The notes under the pieces are model-generated. The model was not told the DNA's origin, made no database searches, and saw nothing but the letters and a program-made list of their open reading frames with translations. Of a DNA stretch of 64,000 bases, positions 6,932 to 15,831 are shown one piece after another (position 1 is the first letter of the stretch; each line of letters begins with the position of its first letter). A program made the translations under genes and the position numbers. The stretch is from Litorimonas sp964435725. Lineage in GTDB: Bacteria > Pseudomonadota > Alphaproteobacteria > Caulobacterales > Maricaulaceae. The DNA lies in the NCBI GenBank assembly GCA_964435725.1, contig CAYTAJ010000001.1, positions 1 through 64,000 of the forward strand, written 5' to 3'.

Positions 6932-8677
6932 ATGACGCCTTACGTTCTCTTTGACGATCAAAAAACGGGTATAACGCGATATTTCTCAGTACCCGAAAAA
7001 ATTATCTCGGCAAGTTCGCTACAGGACTTAGACGCTGCTTTCACTGAGATTGAAGACGCGCAGAAAAGTGGAAAATATCTTGCTGGGTTTCTGTCTTATG
7101 AACTTGGCTTTGCCTTAGAACCCTCGCTGCATCACCTTTTAAATCAGAAAAGCGGTACCTTAATAAAACTCGGTGTGTTCGGTTCCCCGCCAGACATAGC
7201 ACCACCAGAAATGCTCTATACGGCAGCACCACCTGCCCTCATTTTATCTCCGATATGGTCCGAAGCAGATTATCTGAAACGGTTTCACGAGGTTCAAAAA
7301 TATATTGAAGCTGGGGACGTTTATCAAATCAATCTGACTTTTCCGATGACTACGGAGACTGATTGGCCTGCACACAAATTATATGCCGCTTTCAGACGCG
7401 CACAGCCGGGTCGCTATGGCGGAATTGTAAATTTGGGGGATGAGGCCATTATTAGTTTTTCTCCTGAATTATTCTTTGAAAAAAGGGGGCTTTCCATGCG
7501 TATGCGGCCGATGAAAGGAACACGCCCTCGCCTTTTGGACGCGCAATCAGATACGGCCCTAATGCAAGAACTTCGGCAAGAACCGAAGTCGCAAGCTGAA
7601 AATTTGATGATTGTCGATCTATTGCGCAATGACTTATCTCGCTTGTGTGAAGCGGGGTCTGTTACTGTTCCCGAGTTATTTACCTTGGAAACCTATCCCA
7701 CCCTTCATCAGATGACCTCTCAAGTTGAAGGGACATTAAGAGAGAACTTATCTTGGAAAGATATATTATCCGGATTGTTCCCCTGCGGGTCTGTGACAGG
7801 CGCGCCTAAAATCAGAGCCATGGAAATCATCCATGATTTAGAAAGTGGCACGCGTGACGCTTATTGCGGTTCGATGGGTTATATTGAGCCAAATGGGGAT
7901 GCTTGTTTCAATGTGGCAATACGCACAATTCAGCTTTCCGGCAATCAACTCAGATATGATGTCGGCAGCGGTGTTGTTTTAGACAGTGAAGGCCCTGATG
8001 AGTATCAAGAGTGCTTATTGAAATCGAACATTCTGACACAGACAAAATCAGGATTATTCGAAACTTTGAAATGGGATCCTGAAGAGGGCTTTATCCGCCG
8101 AAAAGAACATACTGCCCGCCTCCTCGCTTCGGCAAAACGACAGAAAATTCAACTGAACGCAGACGATATAAATAGCTGTCTGGATAATCATGCCAAAAGC
8201 TTTCCTCAAACACCCCTGCGAATACGATTTTCACTGAGTGAACAAGGTCAATTAGACTTACAATGGACCGCATTTGAAGCCTCAACCACAACGCTTAGAC
8301 TGTGTTTATCTCAATATCCGCTTGAAGCGGAATATCAAATAACAGAGCAAAAAGTGGAGTCCCGGAACTTTTATGATGGCGAACGCGAACGCGTCCAAGC
8401 ACAACATGATATTGATGAAGTTTTATTTTTAGACGTGGACGGATATCTTTGCGAAGGGACCTTTACCTCTCTTTTCATAAAAGAAGGCGACGCTCTATTT
8501 ACCCCTGCTCTCCCCGGCTTACTTCCCGGCGTTTTACGAAACACTTTGATAGCCGAGGGTAAGGCTATTGAGAGCCACATTTCTTTGACGAGGCTATTGG
8601 CCGCCGATGAAATATTTGTTGGCAATTCGTTGCGTGGATTAATCCCTGGTAAACTCATTTCCAAAGAACGTTTATGA
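6932..8677 (+). CDS. pabB-pabC: aminodeoxychorismate synthase component I / 4-amino-4-deoxychorismate lyase fusion
   Basis: A 581-residue fusion of two folate-pathway enzymes. Residues to about 375 form a chorismate-utilising PabB domain with YQINLT, the signature PCGSVTGAPKIRAMEI and DVGSGVVLDS; it aminates chorismate to aminodeoxychorismate with ammonia from a PabA subunit not present here. The rest is a class IV aminotransferase-fold PabC lyase: ETLKW near its start, a lysine at about 474 (in QKVESRNFYD) that aligns with the PLP-binding lysine, and CEGTFTSLF. It releases pyruvate to give 4-aminobenzoate. Placement directly behind pxpABC is unusual and has no obvious metabolic logic. Confidence 0.88.
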   Translation: MTPYVLFDDQKTGITRYFSVPEKIISASSLQDLDAAFTEIEDAQKSGKYLAGFLSYELGFALEPSLHHLLNQKSGTLIKLGVFGSPPDIAPPEMLYTAAPPALILSPIWSEADYLKRFHEVQKYIEAGDVYQINLTFPMTTETDWPAHKLYAAFRRAQPGRYGGIVNLGDEAIISFSPELFFEKRGLSMRMRPMKGTRPRLLDAQSDTALMQELRQEPKSQAENLMIVDLLRNDLSRLCEAGSVTVPELFTLETYPTLHQMTSQVEGTLRENLSWKDILSGLFPCGSVTGAPKIRAMEIIHDLESGTRDAYCGSMGYIEPNGDACFNVAIRTIQLSGNQLRYDVGSGVVLDSEGPDEYQECLLKSNILTQTKSGLFETLKWDPEEGFIRRKEHTARLLASAKRQKIQLNADDINSCLDNHAKSFPQTPLRIRFSLSEQGQLDLQWTAFEASTTTLRLCLSQYPLEAEYQITEQKVESRNFYDGERERVQAQHDIDEVLFLDVDGYLCEGTFTSLFIKEGDALFTPALPGLLPGVLRNTLIAEGKAIESHISLTRLLAADEIFVGNSLRGLIPGKLISKERL

Positions 8678-8732
8678 GTACGCTTGACCGCTCTAATTAC
8701 CCGCTTAAAGTGTGGTGAAGAGAGGGGTCTTC

Positions 8733-9701
8733 ATGGATTGCATCCAACACGCCTTCCATATCAATGGAAAAGGAAAAGCTACAGCTTTACCGACGGACAA
8801 TTTGCCAATTCCCCCTAAAAATGGGGACGGTTATTTGTGGCTTCATTTCGATCGAAAGAATGAGAATACACGTCAAACGTTGATTGATGATGAAATGATT
8901 GATGACGTGGCGACGGATACACTCCTATCCGAAGATAGTCGGCCACGGACAATTACGCGTGGCGAAGATGTTTTAATTAATTTGAGAGGCGTTAATCTCA
9001 ATCCCGGTGCCGTTGAAGAAGATATGATTCCCATTCGGTTTTTCGTTCAAAAAAATCGGGTCATCTCGGTCAGCGGCAGACCTCTAAAAGCTGTTGAGGA
9101 TGCTCTGGAGCGTCTTCAAACACAGACCGTATCAGAGCGCCCAGGTGGATTTATTGCCGGCTTCGCTTTACTATTATCCGAACGCATGGCCCCGACTATC
9201 ACAGATTTAAATGAGCAAGTCGATGAGTTGGAAGAAGGCCTTGATAATGTGAAAGGTGAAACGGCGAGGTCTCAAATATCGGAATTGCGTCGGAAAGCGA
9301 TTTTATTCCGTCGATATATTGCACCTCAAAAAGACGCTTTGACGGCACTCTCGTCTCAATCCTTTGACTGGTTATCGGCGGATGACAAATTACGGTTACG
9401 CGACGCGGCTGATCAGTCTGCACGTATCACAGAAGACTTAGATGCCATCAGAGAACGTTGCGCTATTATAAAAGATCAACTCACAGATATTCGCGCAGAA
9501 CAAATGAATAAAAATATGATGATTTTATCAGTTGTTGCCGCAATCTTTCTCCCACTAGGTCTTATTTCTGGCATGATGGGCATTAATGTCGGTGGTATGC
9601 CATGGGTCGAGACTAATATGGGGTTTTGGTATGTAACGGCCTTAATTATTGGCATAGGCATTATCCAACTCATCATTTTCAAATGGCTGAAGTGGCTCTG
9701 A
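8733..9701 (+). CDS. ZntB/CorA family divalent cation transporter
   Basis: A 322-residue protein with a long cytoplasmic N-terminal domain, a helical stalk and two C-terminal membrane helices. The loop motif after the first helix reads MMGINVGGMP, the ZntB-type variant rather than the strict CorA GMN, which favours zinc or a related cation as substrate. ATG at 8733 has AGAGGGG at good spacing; the GTG pair at 8712-8717 has no ribosome binding site. It is separated by one base from the DUF4129 gene, so it may be the first gene of the MoxR operon. Confidence 0.85.
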   Translation: MDCIQHAFHINGKGKATALPTDNLPIPPKNGDGYLWLHFDRKNENTRQTLIDDEMIDDVATDTLLSEDSRPRTITRGEDVLINLRGVNLNPGAVEEDMIPIRFFVQKNRVISVSGRPLKAVEDALERLQTQTVSERPGGFIAGFALLLSERMAPTITDLNEQVDELEEGLDNVKGETARSQISELRRKAILFRRYIAPQKDALTALSSQSFDWLSADDKLRLRDAADQSARITEDLDAIRERCAIIKDQLTDIRAEQMNKNMMILSVVAAIFLPLGLISGMMGINVGGMPWVETNMGFWYVTALIIGIGIIQLIIFKWLKWL

Positions 9702-9702
9702 T

Positions 9703-10476
9703 ATGCGTTGTATCGCCGCTTTTCTGCTAACTCTTTTCGTGACACTTCAACTGGCTGTTACGTCTTTTGCTCAACAGAGTGACGTTGAAGGTCAAGCTAT
9801 TGAAGAAACACTCGATATCAGAGCCGTTGACAAAGAAAGCTTTGATGCCGCTTTCAGAAAACTCAAAAACCAAGATCAGTTACAATTTGAATTAGCCGAA
9901 GCGCCTCCCCCCCCAAAGCTTGACTGGCTCGAACGCATTCTCGAGCCCGTCTTTAAGTTTTTCGCGGCTTTAGCCCCTCTCTTCGAAATCATTTTTTGGG
10001 TTTTTGTTATTGGGGGAATTGGCCTCATTCTCTATATTCTCGGTCGCGCCTTATGGAATTTTCGTCTAGCGCGATTGGCGCGTGAAAAAGAGGAAGGTGA
10101 GGACACTTACCTTTATCAACCCTCACAAGAACAAGCGCGAATATTATTGGATGCCGTTGATGCTTTAGCGGCAAAAGGCCTCTATGCCGAAGCGGTACAT
10201 CAACTTCTATTTCGCTCCGTACAAGATATCGGCATTGCACGCCCGAATATGATTCGTCGCTCTTACACATCTCGTGAAATTGCGACACTCTCTGAACTAA
10301 CCCCGAAAACGCGTGAGGCTTTCTCTCTCATTGCTGCTGAAGTTGAACGCTCTCATTTTGGCGGTCGTTCCCTTGATGAAGCCGCTTTTCAGAAATGCCG
10401 CGCGGCCTATGCGCAATTTGCCATCCCAACACGCAATGAGGAAAGCCTCATTATCAAAAACGGGGTGACAGCATGA
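9703..10476 (+). CDS. DUF4129 domain protein, membrane-anchored
   Basis: 257 residues: an N-terminal signal peptide ending near SFAQ, a short periplasmic segment, one membrane helix around residues 95-115, and a cytoplasmic C-terminal DUF4129-like domain (AEAVHQLLFRSV, SYTSREIA). DUF4129 proteins are found next to MoxR ATPases and DUF58 proteins; biochemical function is unknown. Its stop overlaps the DUF4350 gene start by 4 bp (ATGA), and six genes from here to 15831 are similarly joined. Confidence 0.75.
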   Translation: MRCIAAFLLTLFVTLQLAVTSFAQQSDVEGQAIEETLDIRAVDKESFDAAFRKLKNQDQLQFELAEAPPPPKLDWLERILEPVFKFFAALAPLFEIIFWVFVIGGIGLILYILGRALWNFRLARLAREKEEGEDTYLYQPSQEQARILLDAVDALAAKGLYAEAVHQLLFRSVQDIGIARPNMIRRSYTSREIATLSELTPKTREAFSLIAAEVERSHFGGRSLDEAAFQKCRAAYAQFAIPTRNEESLIIKNGVTA

Positions 10477-11570
10477 GTGAAAGTGCCAACGTAAAACCCT
10501 CCAAGAATACCACACTTATGAGTACGGGCTTTATTATTGGCCTTATTTTAATTGGTATCTTTTCTTTCAGCGCTCTTATTGGTTTGTCAGGGTATGCTGA
10601 TGATATTCGCGATAAAAATAACGGGCAAGCGCATGTCCTCTCCAATTCCGCGATTGGCTATAGTGGGCTAAAATCCTTACTCGATGATTTGGGTTTTTAT
10701 GTGACACAAGACCCAAATGAAGCCCCTTATTTTATCAGTGACACTCTGCGTATCTATACGCTTAACTCTACGTTCCAAACGGATGTCTTAGATGAATTAA
10801 ACCCGCAAGCGCCAAAATTGATAATCCTTCCCAAATGGAATGTTACACCAATCGAAGGGACGGCCGGTTGGGTCAGAAAATCTCCTTATTCTGAGGTTCA
10901 GGGTGCAAGTCTTTTAGCGTCCAATTTGGAAACGCTTGTTGAAGGTATCAAGCTCGAACAGGCAGATGGCAAAGACGAAACCAATGCAAAAGAGTATCAA
11001 TTTGAGCTTATNNNNNNNNNNNNNNNNNNNNNNNNNNNNNNNNNNNNNNNNNNNNNNNNNNNNNNNNNNNNNNNNNNNNNNNNNNNNNNNNNNNNNNNNN
11101 NNNNNNNNNNNATTGGTGGTCGCCAGAACATGGTAAAACTATTTACGCAACCGCCTTTTTTATCGATTACGGTTCTCTTACTATCCCTAATTGCTCTTAT
11201 GGGGTGGCAAGCCTTTCTACGCTTTGGTGACCCTATTAAAGGCAATGCAGAAGACTTTGGCGAAGACCTTCATATGGGACCGCAGTCTTTAACGCGCACC
11301 ACGGCTGAATTTCTAGCGATTGCTGGGCGGGAACCCAAAGTCATGGCAGATTATGCAAAACTTATTCGAGACCAAGCGCATCAAGAACTCCAACTACCAG
11401 GTCGTGATCCAAAAGCCAGAAATTATGCCTTGGACAAGCGTGAAAGTAATAAAGGGATTGAACCCGCATTTGAAAGCCTGAAAACTCAGGCCGAGGCCGT
11501 TACACAAAAACACGAGATGATACGCGTCGCAAAAGCGCTACAAGATTGGAAGAAGGATATCACAGCATGA
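10473..11570 (+). CDS. DUF4350 domain protein, interrupted by a scaffold gap
   Basis: The N-terminal part has a membrane helix (residues about 10-30), then a soluble domain with AIGYSGLKSLLDDLG typical of DUF4350 proteins. After the gap the C-terminal part has another helix (LSITVLLLSLIALMGW) and a cytoplasmic helical tail. The 100 N hide at least part of the middle, although the frame happens to be continuous across them. The stop overlaps the MoxR start as ATGA. Partner of MoxR/DUF58 clusters; function unknown. Confidence 0.7.
   Translation: MSESANVKPSKNTTLMSTGFIIGLILIGIFSFSALIGLSGYADDIRDKNNGQAHVLSNSAIGYSGLKSLLDDLGFYVTQDPNEAPYFISDTLRIYTLNSTFQTDVLDELNPQAPKLIILPKWNVTPIEGTAGWVRKSPYSEVQGASLLASNLETLVEGIKLEQADGKDETNAKEYQFELXXXXXXXXXXXXXXXXXXXXXXXXXXXXXXXXXXIGGRQNMVKLFTQPPFLSITVLLLSLIALMGWQAFLRFGDPIKGNAEDFGEDLHMGPQSLTRTTAEFLAIAGREPKVMADYAKLIRDQAHQELQLPGRDPKARNYALDKRESNKGIEPAFESLKTQAEAVTQKHEMIRVAKALQDWKKDITA
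11012..11111. other. scaffold gap of 100 N
   Basis: Exactly 100 N, the same length as the two other gaps in the window, so most likely a placeholder rather than a measured length. It falls inside the DUF4350 gene. Confidence 0.95.
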
Positions 11571-12532
11571 GTGGATTAAATTTGGAGGCTGTTGAAAGTC
11601 TCGCGACAAAACTTCGTGGTGAAGTCAGCAAAGCCATTATCGGTCAAGATGATACGATTGATCTCATGCTGGTTTCCCTACTTTCAGGTGGACATATTTT
11701 ATTGGAAGGTGTTCCCGGAACCGCTAAAACATTCTTGGCGCAAGCCTTCTCCTACGCCATGAAACTTGACTTTGGGCGCATCCAATTTACGCCCGACCTC
11801 CTGCCCGGCGATTTAATTGGGACAAATTTATTTAACTTCCAAACGTCAAAATTTTCATTGATTAAAGGCCCTATTTTCTGCGACCTCCTCCTGGCGGATG
11901 AAATCAACCGTACGCCACCAAAAACTCAGGCGGCTTTATTGGAAGCCATGCAAGAACGCCAAGTGACGATCGATGGAAAACGTCACGACCTTGGTAAACA
12001 CTTCATGGTGATTGCCACACAAAACCCAATCGAACAGCAAGGGACTTATCCTCTTCCTGAAGCGCAATTAGATCGTTTTTTATTCAAACATATTTTGGAT
12101 TACCCAAGTCGAGATCAAGAAATTGAAATCATCAATCGTCACGGCTCACGTTCAGGCTCAGCTGACCTCAAAACCTTGGGTTTGAAACCTATCGCAACGG
12201 CGACTTCTATCAAAGCAGCGATTGATACAGTACCCCATATTCGTTTGGGCGAAGACATTACTCATTACATTGTCGATTTAGTGCGTGGGACTCGTAATAA
12301 TCCACTGTTTGAAACAGGAGCTTCGCCTCGCGCCGCGGCCATGATTTCTGTCGCCTCCCGTGCTCGCGCCGCATTGAAAGGTCGGGATTATGTTATACCT
12401 GATGATGTAAAAGCAATTGCGCTCCCCGCTTTGCGTCATCGCGCGATTTTATCGGCCACAGCGGAGATTGAAGGACGCAGCGCAGATGCGGTTATCTCTG
12501 ATGTGATTGAGCAAACAGAGGCCCCGCGCTAG
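11567..12532 (+). CDS. MoxR family AAA+ ATPase
   Basis: A 321-residue MoxR ATPase. Walker A GVPGTAKT lies at 48-55, Walker B LLLADEIN at about 107-114, and sensor 1 IATQNP near 150; EQQGTYPLPEAQLDRFLF is the MoxR-type block. The ATG at 11567 overlaps the DUF4350 stop. MoxR proteins act as chaperone-like ATPases that work with vWA-fold proteins, here probably the adjacent DUF58 protein, in assembly or activation of cell-envelope complexes. The client in this organism is unknown. Confidence 0.9.
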   Translation: MSGLNLEAVESLATKLRGEVSKAIIGQDDTIDLMLVSLLSGGHILLEGVPGTAKTFLAQAFSYAMKLDFGRIQFTPDLLPGDLIGTNLFNFQTSKFSLIKGPIFCDLLLADEINRTPPKTQAALLEAMQERQVTIDGKRHDLGKHFMVIATQNPIEQQGTYPLPEAQLDRFLFKHILDYPSRDQEIEIINRHGSRSGSADLKTLGLKPIATATSIKAAIDTVPHIRLGEDITHYIVDLVRGTRNNPLFETGASPRAAAMISVASRARAALKGRDYVIPDDVKAIALPALRHRAILSATAEIEGRSADAVISDVIEQTEAPR

Positions 12533-12545
12533 GCCTGTAAATTCC

Positions 12546-13907
12546 ATGGCGAAGACAAACACTACATCGCGATTTTCGCTTTATCCGACGCAAAGAGCCA
12601 TATGGCTTTTGGCGGCAGGCATTCCTGTGGCTTTGATCATCGCTTTGGTTGTACCAGCCCTCTGGGCCATAGGCGCGGCATGGGCAGCCGGAATTATCGG
12701 CCTTATATTATTTGATGCGATGTTGGCTATACCCAGTCGTTTCATGACGCCTTCGCCTAAACTCCCGGCGCGGCTTTATGTTGGAACCGAGGGGCAAGCT
12801 CATTTTCATTTTACAGAGCTTACGAAACGACCGCCCAGGGTCTCCGAATTTAAACTGAGTGCCAATGAACGCTTAGAAATCACGCCCAACACAACTTGGT
12901 TGAAAAATGCAGAGGATGGTGGCCCCGAAGCCCGTTTTGACCTCTCGGCACGGCGACGCGGTGACGGCGTATTGCGATTGCTCTGGTCACGCTGGCAAGG
13001 GCCTCTCGGCTTAATTTGGATGCAAAGACAGGACCCTATTAATCATACAACGGCCATCGTTCCGAACACGCAATTAGTCAAAGACACAGCCATCAATTTT
13101 TTCTCTCGTGATGCCGCTTTTGGTCAAAAAATTCAGGCGCTCAAAGGTGAAGGCTCTGAATTTGATGCCTTGGCGGAATTCCTGCCGGGTATGGATAAGC
13201 GCGCGATTGATTGGAAACATTCCGCACGCCACAATACCTTATTAGCCCGCGAATATCGGACGGAGCGCAATCACAATATCGTCTTTGCTTTGGATAGCGG
13301 GTATCTCATGTGTGCTGACATGGTGGACTCAGATAACATTCGGTTGACGAAATTAGACCGCGCTATCGCCTCAGCTTTAATCATGAGTTTTGTCAGTTTG
13401 AAGATGGGTGATCGCGTCGGAATATTTGGCTTTGATAAATCACCCAATGTTTATTCGCCACCGGTCTCAGGCACTTCCCTTTTTGCAGGTCTGCAAAATG
13501 AAACTTCGAAAATAGACTATTCTAATGAGGAAACGAATTATACATTTGGCTTATCCTTCTTAGCACAGAAGTTAAGGCGACGCAGTCTGGTTGTTGTCTT
13601 CACTGATTTTGTCGACACGACACAATCCGAGCTCATGTTGGAAACCGTCGCAAGGCTTTTGAAACGCCATATCGTTATTTTCGTGGCTTTCAAAAACCAA
13701 CCGCTAACAGAGCTGTCAGAGACAGAACCAAAAGAGACAGTTGATATTAGCCGCGCCGTGATTGCCAAAGGCCTACTATCCGAAAGGGAACTCGTCTTGA
13801 CGAAACTCGCGCGGATGGGTGTTGATGTCATTGATGTTGACCCGGATACACTCAGTACGGACTTGGTAAATACTTATTTGGCCCTGAAGCGGAAGGGAGC
13901 GATTTAA
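12546..13907 (+). CDS. DUF58 domain-containing protein
   Basis: 453 residues with two close N-terminal membrane helices (about 22-65), then a beta-rich segment and a C-terminal vWA-like DUF58 domain. The DUF58 signature is visible as GEGSEFDALAEFLPGMDKR, IDWKHSARH, and REYRTERNHNIVFALDSG. ATG at 12546 lies 13 bp after the MoxR stop; an upstream TTG inside moxR is less likely. It is the expected vWA-type partner of MoxR. Its TAA stop shares a base with the next ATG. Confidence 0.85.
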   Translation: MAKTNTTSRFSLYPTQRAIWLLAAGIPVALIIALVVPALWAIGAAWAAGIIGLILFDAMLAIPSRFMTPSPKLPARLYVGTEGQAHFHFTELTKRPPRVSEFKLSANERLEITPNTTWLKNAEDGGPEARFDLSARRRGDGVLRLLWSRWQGPLGLIWMQRQDPINHTTAIVPNTQLVKDTAINFFSRDAAFGQKIQALKGEGSEFDALAEFLPGMDKRAIDWKHSARHNTLLAREYRTERNHNIVFALDSGYLMCADMVDSDNIRLTKLDRAIASALIMSFVSLKMGDRVGIFGFDKSPNVYSPPVSGTSLFAGLQNETSKIDYSNEETNYTFGLSFLAQKLRRRSLVVVFTDFVDTTQSELMLETVARLLKRHIVIFVAFKNQPLTELSETEPKETVDISRAVIAKGLLSERELVLTKLARMGVDVIDVDPDTLSTDLVNTYLALKRKGAI

Positions 13908-14950
13908 TGTCTCTTGCTCATTCAGATGCGACCCTCCAAGAACACGCTCAAGCGCTTAAATCCGAACGATTTCGCGACACGCGCAAAGCGCAATGGGCCG
14001 AATTAGAGGCCTTACTCGACCGCATGGACTCTGGCGGCATAAGACGGCTTGATACGGATGATATTTTAAAATTACCAAAACTGTATCGCTCCGCCCTTTC
14101 CTCACTTTCCGTCGCAAGAGCGACCTCCCTTGATCAGAGTGTTATCGCCTATCTTGAGAGCCTTTGCACACGCGCCTATTATCGTCTTTACGGGACACAA
14201 ATGGGGCTAGGCAAACGTATCCTTGCTTTCCTGTCACGCGATTGGCCGGCTGCCGCGCAACGGCTTTGGAAAGACACAGCCGTCTCCGCTTTGCTTATTC
14301 TAATCTCTTCGGTTGTCGCCTTTTTCATGGTGCAGTCTAATCCTGATTGGTTTTATTCCTTTGTAGATGCAGGGCTTGCTGGAGACCGCACGCCCGCCGC
14401 CTCAACCGAGGCCTTAAGAGCCACCATGTATGATAAGCCTGAAAATGGCGCGGAGGGTCTCGGCGTTTTTGCGAGCTATTTATTTTCAAATAATTCTCGC
14501 GTTGCCATTTTCGCCTTCGCACTTGGTTTTGCTTTTGGTATTCCCACCATTTTGTTTATGCTCAGCACAGGTTTTATGGTCGGTGGATTTTTGGGGTTAT
14601 TTGCCTCGCGCGATCTCGGTTTTGAAATGGGTGGATGGCTCATTATTCATGGCTCGACGGAAATACTCGCAATAATTTTGGCAGGAGGGGCAGGCCTCCA
14701 TATTGGGCGAGCCATCGCCTTCCCCGGACAATTATCCCGAACGCAATCCGCCGCTTTAGCCGGACGCACATCAGGCCTATTGATGGTTGGCGTCGTTATT
14801 ATGTTATTCTTTGCGGGTTTGCTTGAAGGCTATGCCCGGCAATTAATTACGAGCGATTTGTTACGCTATGGCATAGGGCTAACACTGCTCTTATTCTGGA
14901 TGCTCTATCTTTATTTGCCGCGAGCTCAAGAAGCTGAGGTTGTGCTATGA
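13907..14950 (+). CDS. SpoIIM (stage II sporulation protein M) family membrane protein
   Basis: 347 residues with a cytoplasmic helical N-terminus and about five membrane helices from residue 125 on, including FASYLFSNNSRVAIFAFALGFAFG and the glycine-rich HGSTEILAIILAGGAGLHIG typical of the SpoIIM/DUF95 family. The name comes from Bacillus; nothing suggests sporulation here, and in Proteobacteria the family occurs in MoxR clusters. It starts on the last base of the DUF58 stop codon and overlaps the RDD gene by 4 bp. Confidence 0.82.
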   Translation: MSLAHSDATLQEHAQALKSERFRDTRKAQWAELEALLDRMDSGGIRRLDTDDILKLPKLYRSALSSLSVARATSLDQSVIAYLESLCTRAYYRLYGTQMGLGKRILAFLSRDWPAAAQRLWKDTAVSALLILISSVVAFFMVQSNPDWFYSFVDAGLAGDRTPAASTEALRATMYDKPENGAEGLGVFASYLFSNNSRVAIFAFALGFAFGIPTILFMLSTGFMVGGFLGLFASRDLGFEMGGWLIIHGSTEILAIILAGGAGLHIGRAIAFPGQLSRTQSAALAGRTSGLLMVGVVIMLFFAGLLEGYARQLITSDLLRYGIGLTLLLFWMLYLYLPRAQEAEVVL

Positions 14951-15831
14951 CCCAAACCGCTACAAACTATCAAGCACAGATAAAAAATACAGACCGCCGT
15001 ACCCTCATCACACCTGAAGGCATAGACCTGCAGGTTCAATTAGCCGATGTCGGGGCGCGCATCGGAGCTGTGGTTATTGATCTCATTATTATCAATGTCA
15101 CCTTGATCTTGGGATTTTTCGTTTTCATCTTTGGTGGGCTGACGACCAATTGGGAAGTCGCGGTCAGCCTTTATATTGTTTTCGCCCTATTCCTGAGAAG
15201 CTTTTATTTCCTCGCTTTTGAAATGGGACCAAAAGCCGCTACGCCCGGAAAGCGGTTAATGAAAATACGGGTTGCAGCACGGAACACGGCTATGGGTCGG
15301 GCCCGTCTATCCGCCAATGCCGTGTTTGCGCGAAATGCTTTGCGGGAAATAGAAATCTTTTTGCCGATATCTTTTATTTTCTCAAACTCAAACGATGTTG
15401 ACGGCATTATCGCACTGCTCGGCTTTATTTGGAGCGGTATATTTCTACTCTTCCCATTATTTAACAAAGACAGACTTCGCGCGGGTGACCTCATTGCAGG
15501 CACATGGGTTGTGAAAGCTCCTAAACCTATTTTGGGGCGTGATCTTGCCAAACAAAAAGCCAGCACGGTCGCCAATTTCGCCTTCACGTCTGAGCAGGTT
15601 GAAGCATACGGTATTCACGAACTCCATGTTTTGGAAACCGTTTTACGCACCCAAAAATCAGCAACGATGGAAGAAGTGGCGGAGCGTATTCGTAATAAAA
15701 TTGGATGGCATAAAGGCGACGGTGAAAGTGATTATGCTTTCTTACAAGCTTATTACCGTGCCCTTCGCGAACGGTTAGAAAGTCGTATGCTAATGGGCGT
15801 TAAACGCAAAGATAAATTCGACAAACGCTAA
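14947..15831 (+). CDS. RDD family membrane protein
   Basis: 294 residues. The N-terminal half is an RDD domain with ADVGARIGAVVIDLII (first Arg/Asp of the motif), two to three further helices, GPKAATPGKRLMKIRV, and NKDRLRAGDLIAGTWVV. The C-terminal third is a soluble helical tail. RDD proteins are small transporters or membrane factors of mostly unknown substrate. It is the last gene of the MoxR operon; its stop codon is directly adjacent to the stop of the convergent glycosyltransferase gene. Confidence 0.82.
   Translation: MTQTATNYQAQIKNTDRRTLITPEGIDLQVQLADVGARIGAVVIDLIIINVTLILGFFVFIFGGLTTNWEVAVSLYIVFALFLRSFYFLAFEMGPKAATPGKRLMKIRVAARNTAMGRARLSANAVFARNALREIEIFLPISFIFSNSNDVDGIIALLGFIWSGIFLLFPLFNKDRLRAGDLIAGTWVVKAPKPILGRDLAKQKASTVANFAFTSEQVEAYGIHELHVLETVLRTQKSATMEEVAERIRNKIGWHKGDGESDYAFLQAYYRALRERLESRMLMGVKRKDKFDKR

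Noticed and set aside
12507..12545. TTG start for the DUF58 gene inside moxR
   Set aside because: The extra residues are mirror text of the moxR end; ATG at 12546 is the natural start.
13907..14950. SpoIIM gene as evidence of sporulation
   Set aside because: The family is widespread in non-sporulating bacteria within MoxR clusters, and no other sporulation gene is present.
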